Shown: positions 42,947 through 50,977 of the stretch, piece by piece | How the letters are laid out: the number at the start of each line of letters is the position of its first letter | Numbering within the stretch: the stretch's first letter is position 1 | DNA from: Paenibacillus athensensis | Lineage (GTDB): Bacteria > Bacillota > Bacilli > Paenibacillales > NBRC-103111 | Direction: 5' to 3' | Assembly: GCF_004514475.2 (NCBI RefSeq) | Contig: NZ_MYFO02000004.1 | Location: forward strand, 62,001 to 126,000 | Length of the DNA: 64,000 nt | Notes under the pieces: generated by a model | The model's database searches: none | The model's input: only the letters and a program-made list of their open reading frames with translations | Told to the model about the DNA's origin: nothing | Translations under genes and position numbers: made by a program

Positions 42947-45900
42947 TCAAGCCGACAAGGAGCGTTGCCCTTGCTCGGCTTGCGCCGGGGATGCAGCGCT
43001 TTGCAGGCGCTGGTCGGCTTGTTTTTGCAGCTTATCCTTATCCTTGACGATCACGGCGCCCGGAATCGCATCGGGCAGGATGTCTTCCATATAACGCAGC
43101 GGACGGTAGCGCAGACCGGCGAAGCCCCAGATCAGCAGAATGATGCCGATGGACGAGATCAGGAAGCCGATGCCGCTGCCCGCACCGGAGCCAAATAGCG
43201 GCTGCAGCAGGCGGGCCAGAGGGGAGCTGCCGCTCATGAACGGCGCGAACCAACGGTCGGCGAGCGGTCCGGCGACGACAAAGCTGAGCGGGCGCATAAT
43301 AAATGCCAGCATCATATTGGTAGCGAACACGCGACCTTGGAGCTCCAGTCCGACCTTCGTCTGGATGATGGACTGCCAATGCGTTTCCAGCACCGCGAGC
43401 GCGAAGCCAAAGCCGGTCATGCCGATGAAGGCAAGAACCGGAGATTGCAGCAGACCGACGACGGCTACGGAGAGGCCGACCAGCACGACGGAGCCAACCA
43501 TGCCGGTCGCCCGCCGGGTGAAGCCGCCCCAAATGCTGATCAGCACAGAGCCGACCAGCGCGCCGACGCCCCAGCCCGAATAGATGATGCCAAGCACATC
43601 GGCGGAAGAAAACTTCATCACAAATGGTGTAACGAGCACATTAAACAAGGTCATAAAAAAGTTCGTGATCATGAAAAAGAACACCATTGCGATCAGGCTT
43701 TTGCGCTTCATGATATAGTGCCAGCCGCCGAGCATTTCCTTGAGAATCGGTTCTTCGGCGCGCCGGAACATCCGGTTCGGGAATCGGATCACAAGCATGG
43801 CGGCCAGACAAAAGCTGAACGAAACGATGTCGAGCATCAAGAGGCCGCTCAAGCCAATCGTGACGACCAATACGCCGCCGAGCACGGGAGCCATAATCCC
43901 GCTGATGGAGCCGGTGATGCCGTTAAAGCTGTTGGCCTGCACGAGATATCGCTTGGGCACCAGCTGGGTGACTGCCGCTTGCGAGGCGGGGCCCATAAAC
44001 GTTCCGGCCATCGAAGCAAATACGGCCGTAGCGCACAGATGCCAGAGCTGCAAGCTGTCGGTCCAATACAAGGTGCCGATGAACACCGTTGTAACCAGCG
44101 CCAGCGCTTCGGTGATGATCATAATTTTGCGTCGGTCGTATCTGTCGGCAATCACGCCGGCTACAGGCAGGAGCAGCAGCCCCGGCACCATTGCAAACAC
44201 GGAGATGATGGCAAAATCGCCGACGGAGCCGGTCGCTTGATATACCCACAGTCCAAGCGCAAAGCCAAGCAGGTTGGAGCCGAGCATCGACACGAGCCGC
44301 CCGATGGAAATGACGAAAAACGCGGCCATACTCGGTTTGATGCGCTGTACGACCGGCTGGGCAGGCGAGCCCTGCGCGCTGTACACAGCGGCATAGGTGC
44401 CGGCGACAGCTGTGCCGGAAGCTGGCGCGCCAGTTGCGTCCGCAGCAGGGACAGGGACCGTGGCCGTGTAAGGCAAGGCGACTGTGGTCGTGCCGGAAAG
44501 CGGCGCAGTGGCCGCGCTTGAAGCCTTGCCGGAGCTGCCGGCTGCCGGTGCGTCCGGATTGTGAACCGCCGACAGAGCTGACGGCTGCGTGATGGCGAGC
44601 GCGGGCGCTTCGCGGCCGGCACGGGCTCTTTTCCAAATCGTATTTTGCTCGACGAGATGGTCGGCCAGCTCCTCCGGCTGATGCTTTTGAAAATAATGAC
44701 CTGCCTCGGGAATGACGCGCAGATGCACGGTGTCGGTAAAATCGGCCCAATCGAGATATTGCTCCTCGTAAAATTCGGTCATCCGGTCCGCGCCCCCAAC
44801 GATGCAGGCGATTGGCGCTTTCAGCTTGGGGCAGTTGGGCATCGCGTACAGCGCCGTGTAATAATCCTCAGCTTCGCGAGCGTCATGGCGCAGGCTGCGC
44901 AGCATGAAGTTTTGCTCGGCTTCGGAAATGCCGTTATCGAGCCCGCCGAAGGCCAGCAGGGTGTCGCGGAATATTTTGTTTGAAATCATTTTGTCGCGCG
45001 GAAAGAGGCGATGCCACCATTCGAACAGCTTGCCTGGCAAGCGCGCTGCCGGGAACGTGCCGGCCATGACCACGCCGCGCAGCTCGATGCCCTCCTGCTC
45101 CAGCGCAAAAGCCAGCCGCAGCGCAGCGGCGCCGCCGAGACAGTGGCCGTATAAAATGACCGGACCTTTGACGAGAAATTTGATTTGATCGATCAAAAGC
45201 TCGATGGCGTCCGCCAGCGGCTCCAGCGGCTCGTCCGGCCGGCTGAAATCGTGCCCGGGCAAATCGACGGCATACAGGGAAAAGCGCGTCGGGAGCGCCT
45301 GGGCGAGCGCTTGATACGAAATGGCGCTGCCGCCGCCGTAAGGCAAGCAGATCAGATTGGCTTCCTTGAGCGCCGCCGGGAGCGGACGGGTCAATTCATG
45401 CAGCAGCCATTCGCCGTCGTTTTCGCGTTTGGCGGACAACCAGTCGGACAGCTCGCGGATGGTCGGATGCTTGAACAAATCCATAACGCTGAGACCGTTG
45501 CCGAGCTTGCGCACGAGCTTGATCGCTTTGAGCGATTCGCCGCCGATATCGAAAAAATGATGATCAATGCCGATCAGCGCAGCGTCAATGCCGAGCACGT
45601 CGGCCCACAAAGCAGCCATCTCCCGTTCGGCCTCACAACGCGGAGCTGCGTAGACATTTTCCGTCTCGACCGCAGCAGGATCGGGAGCGGGCAGAGCGGC
45701 GCGGTCGAGCTTGCCGTTGGCGTTCAGCGGCAGCTTGTCCAGCGCGACGAGAGCTGACGGGACCATGTAGTCGGGCAGCTTGCCCTTCAGAAATTTACGC
45801 AGCTCCGCAGGGGCGTAAGCGGCCTTGTCGAGCGGTACGACGTAAGCGGCCAGACGCTTGTCGCCCGGCGTATCCTCGCGAGCGATGACGACAGCATCGC

Positions 45901-48900
45901 GCACGGAGCCATGACGCAGCAACACCTGCTCGATTTCGCCGGTTTCGATGCGATAGCCGCGGATTTTGACCTGAAAATCGGCGCGCCCGACGAATTCGAA
46001 GCTGCCGTCGGCAAGCAGCCGTACCAGATCGCCCGTGCGATACAAGCGACTGCTTGGCTCGCTGCTGAACGGGTCGGCGATAAAACGCTCCGCAGTTTGC
46101 TCCGGCTGCCGGTAATAGCCGCGCGTTACGGTTGGGCCGCCGATATGCAGCTCACCGATGGCGCCGATCGGCACCGGAAGGCCGTAAGGGTTCAGCGCAT
46201 AGGTGCGCACGCCGGCGAGCGGGCGTCCAAGCGGCAGCGTCGCTGTTTGCGGCCGGGCGTTGTGCAGAGGTACGTCGTAGGTCAGCACGGAGACGGTCGT
46301 TTCGGTCGGCCCGTAATGATTGTGAATGGTGCAGCCCGGCTGCAGCTTGCGAATCGCTTCGACCGTTTCCCAGTGCGACGCTTCACCGGCAAAGATCAGC
46401 CGCTGCCGGGGCAATATATCGCGCGGTTCGGCGACCCCGAGCAGCGCTTCGAAATGGCTGGGCACCAGCTTGATGCAATCGATCGGATGGCGGCGAAAAT
46501 AAGCGGCTACGGCGTCGGGATCGGCGGCTTGCTCATACGTAATGACGTGCAGCGTCCCGCCGGTGCAGAATGCGCCCCAGAGCATCGTCGAGCCAAGATC
46601 GGCAGCGAATGTGCTGACCATTGCATATTGCCAGCCGGGCTGTAATGCAAGCCGGGGCAGGATGCCGGCGATGTAATGGGCCAGTTGGCGATGCTCGACC
46701 GCAATGCCCTTGGGCTTGCCGGTCGAGCCCGACGTATAGAGCACATAGGCGAGCTGCTCCGGCGCGACCGGATAGTCCGGATTACCGGGCTGCTGTCGTT
46801 CGACGGCTTCGGCGGCGCTGCCGACGTCGAGCACGACAGTGCGGACGCCGGGCAGGTCGAGCATCTCTTCGGCCAGCGCCGCTTCGGTGAGCAGCAGGGT
46901 GACGCCGGCTTCGCTCAGCACGCTTTTGATGCGGTCGCCGGGATTTTTCGGATCAAGCGGCACATAGGCGCCGCCGGATTTCATCACGCCTAGCAAAGCC
47001 GCGACCAGCTCCAGCGAGCGGTCGAGGTACAAGCCGACGACGGTTTCCGCCTGCACGCCAAGCTCGTCGCGCAAGTAGCGGGCGATCCGGTTCGCCTTGG
47101 CGTTCAGCTCGCGATACGTCAGCGCCTGCTTGCCACAGCGGGCGGCTGGCTGCTCCGGCGTCAGCTCGGCCTGGCGCTCGAAGCGCCGGAAGGGCGGTTC
47201 GGGGACTGGAGCGGCTTCCGGCGAGCCGGGCGCAGGCGCTTGGGCAAGGGCCGGAGCGTGCGTTAGGGCAAGGGCCGAAGCGGGAGCCGAGCCTGGAGCC
47301 GGAGCGGACGCTGAGTCGGGAGCCGAAACAGACGCTTGAACAAGAGCCGGGCCGGAGGCCAGAGCAGTCGCTGGAGCCGAAGCGCTAATCGAGTTGAGAG
47401 CCGAAGCAGTGGTCGGGTCGAGAGTCGAAGCGGACACACGTGCGGGAGCTGAGCCTGGAGCCGGAGCAGGCGCTTGAGCAAGAGCCGACGCCGACGCTTG
47501 TTCAAGAGCTGAGCCTGGAGTCTGAGCGGACGCATGAGCAAGAGGCGAGTCGGTAGCCGGAGCCGGATCGGCTGCAGGCTCGTCTTCGGCATTCGGCTCA
47601 GCGCCTGTTGCGAGGACAGACGTTTTTGCCGCTGTGGTCACATCAGCCGAAGCTTGCGCGGCATCACTCTTGAGCCTATTTGTGGCATAATGCTCCGGAG
47701 GGCTTTGGCCGCCGTTCCACTCGATGACGATTTTGCGATACTCCTCGTCCGGCAAACGGCAAATATCGTGCAAGGGCGCATCCGGGTTGCTGACGGCCCG
47801 TTCGAGAATCGCCATGAAATGGCGGTGCCAGCGGCAGACGGTACTTTCCCAAAAAAGCGCCGGGTTATAGCTCAGCGTACCGGGAAACGCCCCTTCGCCG
47901 CCGTCCCACAGCGTCAACGTCAGATCGAAGCCGCCGCGCAGCCGCGAGCCCTCCAGAGCCGTCAGCTCAAGGCCCGGCGTCACCGTTGCCGTCTGGGCGG
48001 CCTGCTCCAGCAAAAACATCGTTTCCACGAGCGCTGTGCGCGTCGGATTGCGGTCGGGCCGGATCGCTTCCACCAGCTTATTGAAGGGGACGTCCTGATG
48101 GTCGTTGGCTTCCAGCACCGTTTCCTGCACCTGCGCGATCAGGCGGCGGAAGCTGGCTTGCGGATCAAGCACAGTGCGCAGCGGCACGGAATTGGCGAAA
48201 AAGCCCAGCACATGCTCGGTCTCCATTCGCGTGCGGTTGGTCACCGGCGAGCAGACGAGCAGATCGTTTTGCCCGGTGCAGACATGCAGCAGCGCTGTAT
48301 AGGCAGCCAGCAGCGTTGTATACAAGGTACTGCCGGTTTCTTTGGCAAGTAATCGAACCTGCTTCATCAATCCGGCGGGCAGCTGAAATTCCAGCGCTTC
48401 GAACACCGGCTGCTCGTTCATATGCCGCCGTTCGCCGTCCGTGGGCAGCTCCAGCAGCGGCAGCGGTTTGGCCAGCTTGCGCTTCCAATACGTCAGCTGC
48501 CGTTCATATTCCGGTCCGCGCTCCCAAGCCCGCTGCCATGAGGCGTAATCGGCGTATTGTACAGTCAGTCCGGGCAGCTGCGCCTGCTCGCCGGCTGCGG
48601 CGCTGCGATAAAGTGCCAGCAGCTCGCGCATGAACACGGCGGACGACCAGCCGTCATACAAAATGTGATGCGTCGTCCACAGCAGGACGTGCTCGTCCTC
48701 GCCGAGCCGGTACAGCGCAGCCCGGACCAAGGGTCCTTCGTGAAAATCAAACAGTGTCTCGGACGCTTCTTTCAGCGTTTGCTGCAAAAGCGCTTCATCG
48801 CGGAACGCCGTTGCCGGCTCCGGCACGATCAGCGGAACGCTCAGGCGCAGCGCAGGCCGGATCAGCTGCACAGGCTCTTCGCCTTCATAGCGGATCACAG

Positions 48901-49234
48901 CGCGCAGCCCTTCGTGCCGCTCGACGATGGCATTAATGGCAAAGCGCAGGGCGTCGTGTTGCAGCGGTCCCGCAAATCGGTAAGCGACAGCAAAATTATA
49001 GCGGGGAGTTCCCGGGGAAACATTTTCGTAAAACCAGATCCGCTCCTGCGCCGAGCTGAGCGGAAATGCTTGCGCCTGCGGTACGCCCGCAGCGTCGACA
49101 AGCCTTGGCAGGACGGGGATTTCGCCCGCTGGTGCGGTGCCCTCCTGCTTTTTTGTCCGGCTGAGCCGTTCGGCGAGCAGCGCTTTTTTCTCCGGCGAAA
49201 GCCGGTCCAGCTTATCCAGCAGTTGCTGCGTCAT
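42947..49234 (-). CDS. NRPS fused to a transporter: C-A-PCP-TE-MFS
   Basis: 2095 residues. In order: a short N-terminal helix (LLDKLDRLSPEKKALLAERL); condensation domain with HHILYDGWS at about residue 189; an Ala/Ser/Pro-rich repetitive linker (about 512-685); adenylation domain with YTSGSTGKPKG, YGPTETT and KIRGYRIETGEIEQ; PCP with Ser 1234 in IGGESLKAI; thioesterase with GHCLGG (Cys 1365 in the nucleophile place); a second Ala/Thr/Pro-rich linker (about 1540-1630); and a complete 12-helix MFS exporter (about 1632-2050, with GVIADRYDRRK). The A4 region is the variant FAADLGST. Pocket residues by eye (D-L-T-L-I-A-H-V-S-K) recall proline codes; weak. The protein would extend, release and export its own product. 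Start ATG overlaps the glycosyltransferase stop. Confidence 0.93.
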   Translation of the reverse strand: MTQQLLDKLDRLSPEKKALLAERLSRTKKQEGTAPAGEIPVLPRLVDAAGVPQAQAFPLSSAQERIWFYENVSPGTPRYNFAVAYRFAGPLQHDALRFAINAIVERHEGLRAVIRYEGEEPVQLIRPALRLSVPLIVPEPATAFRDEALLQQTLKEASETLFDFHEGPLVRAALYRLGEDEHVLLWTTHHILYDGWSSAVFMRELLALYRSAAAGEQAQLPGLTVQYADYASWQRAWERGPEYERQLTYWKRKLAKPLPLLELPTDGERRHMNEQPVFEALEFQLPAGLMKQVRLLAKETGSTLYTTLLAAYTALLHVCTGQNDLLVCSPVTNRTRMETEHVLGFFANSVPLRTVLDPQASFRRLIAQVQETVLEANDHQDVPFNKLVEAIRPDRNPTRTALVETMFLLEQAAQTATVTPGLELTALEGSRLRGGFDLTLTLWDGGEGAFPGTLSYNPALFWESTVCRWHRHFMAILERAVSNPDAPLHDICRLPDEEYRKIVIEWNGGQSPPEHYATNRLKSDAAQASADVTTAAKTSVLATGAEPNAEDEPAADPAPATDSPLAHASAQTPGSALEQASASALAQAPAPAPGSAPARVSASTLDPTTASALNSISASAPATALASGPALVQASVSAPDSASAPAPGSAPASALALTHAPALAQAPAPGSPEAAPVPEPPFRRFERQAELTPEQPAARCGKQALTYRELNAKANRIARYLRDELGVQAETVVGLYLDRSLELVAALLGVMKSGGAYVPLDPKNPGDRIKSVLSEAGVTLLLTEAALAEEMLDLPGVRTVVLDVGSAAEAVERQQPGNPDYPVAPEQLAYVLYTSGSTGKPKGIAVEHRQLAHYIAGILPRLALQPGWQYAMVSTFAADLGSTMLWGAFCTGGTLHVITYEQAADPDAVAAYFRRHPIDCIKLVPSHFEALLGVAEPRDILPRQRLIFAGEASHWETVEAIRKLQPGCTIHNHYGPTETTVSVLTYDVPLHNARPQTATLPLGRPLAGVRTYALNPYGLPVPIGAIGELHIGGPTVTRGYYRQPEQTAERFIADPFSSEPSSRLYRTGDLVRLLADGSFEFVGRADFQVKIRGYRIETGEIEQVLLRHGSVRDAVVIAREDTPGDKRLAAYVVPLDKAAYAPAELRKFLKGKLPDYMVPSALVALDKLPLNANGKLDRAALPAPDPAAVETENVYAAPRCEAEREMAALWADVLGIDAALIGIDHHFFDIGGESLKAIKLVRKLGNGLSVMDLFKHPTIRELSDWLSAKRENDGEWLLHELTRPLPAALKEANLICLPYGGGSAISYQALAQALPTRFSLYAVDLPGHDFSRPDEPLEPLADAIELLIDQIKFLVKGPVILYGHCLGGAAALRLAFALEQEGIELRGVVMAGTFPAARLPGKLFEWWHRLFPRDKMISNKIFRDTLLAFGGLDNGISEAEQNFMLRSLRHDAREAEDYYTALYAMPNCPKLKAPIACIVGGADRMTEFYEEQYLDWADFTDTVHLRVIPEAGHYFQKHQPEELADHLVEQNTIWKRARAGREAPALAITQPSALSAVHNPDAPAAGSSGKASSAATAPLSGTTTVALPYTATVPVPAADATGAPASGTAVAGTYAAVYSAQGSPAQPVVQRIKPSMAAFFVISIGRLVSMLGSNLLGFALGLWVYQATGSVGDFAIISVFAMVPGLLLLPVAGVIADRYDRRKIMIITEALALVTTVFIGTLYWTDSLQLWHLCATAVFASMAGTFMGPASQAAVTQLVPKRYLVQANSFNGITGSISGIMAPVLGGVLVVTIGLSGLLMLDIVSFSFCLAAMLVIRFPNRMFRRAEEPILKEMLGGWHYIMKRKSLIAMVFFFMITNFFMTLFNVLVTPFVMKFSSADVLGIIYSGWGVGALVGSVLISIWGGFTRRATGMVGSVVLVGLSVAVVGLLQSPVLAFIGMTGFGFALAVLETHWQSIIQTKVGLELQGRVFATNMMLAFIMRPLSFVVAGPLADRWFAPFMSGSSPLARLLQPLFGSGAGSGIGFLISSIGIILLIWGFAGLRYRPLRYMEDILPDAIPGAVIVKDKDKLQKQADQRLQSAASPAQAEQGQRSLSA

Positions 49235-50607
49235 GAACCGACCACCTCTTCCTGAGCGCGCCGTGCTTGCAGCAGCTGCTGGACGAGCATGGTGCGCCGC
49301 CGGGCGTCGAGTGATGGCGCAGTGCTGCCCGTGCGGCCGGTCTGGCCGTCGGGCTGCTGCTGCCGGCAGGCCGCGTCGTAATCATCGGCTATGGCTTGCG
49401 ATGAAATCGCGTACGCAGCTTGGCCGACGGCGGCTTCTACAGCCGTGCAGGCAACGTCCATCGCCTCGGCTTGCCGCAGCGCCGCCTGCATATGCAAGCA
49501 GCGCGCCTTTACCTGCGGCGTGCCGATGCGCTCCAGCGCCTCGGCGATGTGCTGCGGCTTCCAAAGCGCCGGCGGCAAATAGTCGCCGAGCCCGAGCCGC
49601 TTGATGCGCTGGGCGTTGTCGGGCCGGTCGGTGTCGGCGGCCAGCGCGAGCTGCGGCAGTCCTGCCGCCATCGATGCGCTGACTGTGCCGATGCCGCCGT
49701 GATGGATGATGCCGCCCAGCAGCGGATAGACACCGGCGAGCGGCAGCACGCGGTGGTATTGGATGGTGCCGGGCAGCTCGCGCGGCACCAGCTCTTCATG
49801 GCGGGTGACGAGAATCGCCCGCCGGTCAAGCAAGCGGCACGCTTCGACGCAAACCTCGTAGAACCGAGGTTTGAGCAGCTTGCCCGTGCCTCCCGTAATC
49901 AGCAGCGGGGGAGCGTCGCTGCTGATGAACTCGAGCAGGCGCTCCGGCAGCGGCGCCAGCTCGGCTTCGTCGGCTGCGGGGAAGCCGACGGCCTCAACCG
50001 CGAGCGGCCAGCCAGGCTCGCGGGGCGCGAACAGCTCGGGCCAAAAGCCGATGTGCTTGCCGGCCGCTTGCGCCCAAGAGAGCCAGTCCCGTACCGGGGA
50101 CAGGCCGTGCAGGGCGCGAAAGCGGTTGACAATCGACATCGAAAAATCATGCCCGAGCTCGGACCACGTCGCCAGCTGGACGACGTAGCTGGGCGCAAGG
50201 AAAACGGAGACGAACGGAAGCCGCCGTTTTTCTGCAACCATCATGGCGACGAAGGCGGAGCGTTCGCGGCCGATCAGCACGGTGTCGGGCTGTGCGCACA
50301 GGCTGTCCAGCACATCGTATTCGTGCTGCAGCTTTTCCGGTGCGTAGTAGCGACGCTCGTATTCTGCGTACAGCTCGGGCTTGCGCAGCGGATCCTCCAA
50401 CAGCTGCAAATCCTTCATGATGCCCGTATAAGCCTCGGGCGGGTCAAGCTCCCGAAAGCCGATGCCGGCTTTTTCCGCCAGCGGGCCGAAGGCTCCGTGC
50501 GTAACGAGCGTCGCTTGATGCCCGCGCTTGCGCAGCGCAGCGCCGAGCCGCAGCAGCGGCAGCACATCGCCGTTGGTCATATGCGCGCTTAAAACAAAAT
50601 TAGCCAA
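49231..50607 (-). CDS. UGT/MGT-type glycosyltransferase
   Basis: 458 residues of the GT1 fold: N-terminal SAHMTNGDVLPLLRLGAALRKRGHQATLVTHG, then the C-terminal donor-binding region with GGIIHHGGIGTVSASMAAGLPQLALAADTDRPDNAQRIKRLGLG, the macrolide-glycosyltransferase type. It should glycosylate a small molecule from a nucleotide sugar, probably the NRPS product. The last 60 residues are low-complexity and Arg/Gln-rich. It is coupled to the large NRPS gene by an ATGA overlap. No sugar-biosynthesis genes lie nearby, so UDP-glucose or similar would be the donor. Confidence 0.88.
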   Translation of the reverse strand: MANFVLSAHMTNGDVLPLLRLGAALRKRGHQATLVTHGAFGPLAEKAGIGFRELDPPEAYTGIMKDLQLLEDPLRKPELYAEYERRYYAPEKLQHEYDVLDSLCAQPDTVLIGRERSAFVAMMVAEKRRLPFVSVFLAPSYVVQLATWSELGHDFSMSIVNRFRALHGLSPVRDWLSWAQAAGKHIGFWPELFAPREPGWPLAVEAVGFPAADEAELAPLPERLLEFISSDAPPLLITGGTGKLLKPRFYEVCVEACRLLDRRAILVTRHEELVPRELPGTIQYHRVLPLAGVYPLLGGIIHHGGIGTVSASMAAGLPQLALAADTDRPDNAQRIKRLGLGDYLPPALWKPQHIAEALERIGTPQVKARCLHMQAALRQAEAMDVACTAVEAAVGQAAYAISSQAIADDYDAACRQQQPDGQTGRTGSTAPSLDARRRTMLVQQLLQARRAQEEVVGS

Positions 50608-50663
50608 TGTAAATTCCCTCCTCTATCTCTATCCGAAAAATATAGGGTGACGCTGGGAAAGAT

Positions 50664-50962
50664 GCCCAAGCACGTCCCACGCCGCCGCACCGCTCAGTCG
50701 AAAGGCCCAAGCGCGTCCCACGCCGCCGCACCGCTCAGCCGCCAGCGTCCCAAGCGCGTCCCACGCAGCCGCACCGCTCAGCCGCCAGCGTCCCAAGCAC
50801 GTCCCCCGCCGCCGCACCGCTCAGTCGCCAGCGACCAAGCACGTCGCTCGCCGCCGTACCGCCCAGCCGCCAGCGACCAAGCACGTCGCTCGCCGCCGTA
50901 CCGCTCAGTCGCAAGCGTCCAAGCACGTCGCTCGCCGCCGCACCGCTCAGCCGCAAGCGGTC
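50664..50962. repeat. Seven tandem copies of a 42-45-bp GC-rich unit
   Basis: The unit reads approximately CCCAAGCACGTCCCACGCCG followed by CCGCACCGCTCAGCCGCCAGCGT. Copies 1-4 carry CCCAC/CCCCC after ACGT and copies 5-7 carry CGCTC, showing two sub-families from stepwise duplication. The array fills almost all of the 370-bp gap between the A-PCP gene and the glycosyltransferase gene. Minus-strand frames are partly open and read RLSGAAASDVLGR repeats, but there is no ribosome binding site and frames change between copies. It would be transcribed within the NRPS operon mRNA if one transcript spans the locus. Confidence 0.9.
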
Positions 50963-50977
50963 CATAACATGGCCCGC

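Noticed and set aside
47200-47600. Separate gene in the GC-rich repetitive segment of the NRPS
   Set aside because: The other-frame ORFs are short shadows; the minus-strand NRPS frame is continuous through the region.
50664-50962. CRISPR-like array
   Set aside because: The repeats are contiguous 42-45-bp units with no unique spacers and no cas genes nearby.
50735-50965. Small minus-strand ORF across the tandem repeats
   Set aside because: No ribosome binding site, reading frame shifts between copies, and the peptide is only the repeat translated; the openness comes from GC-rich composition.
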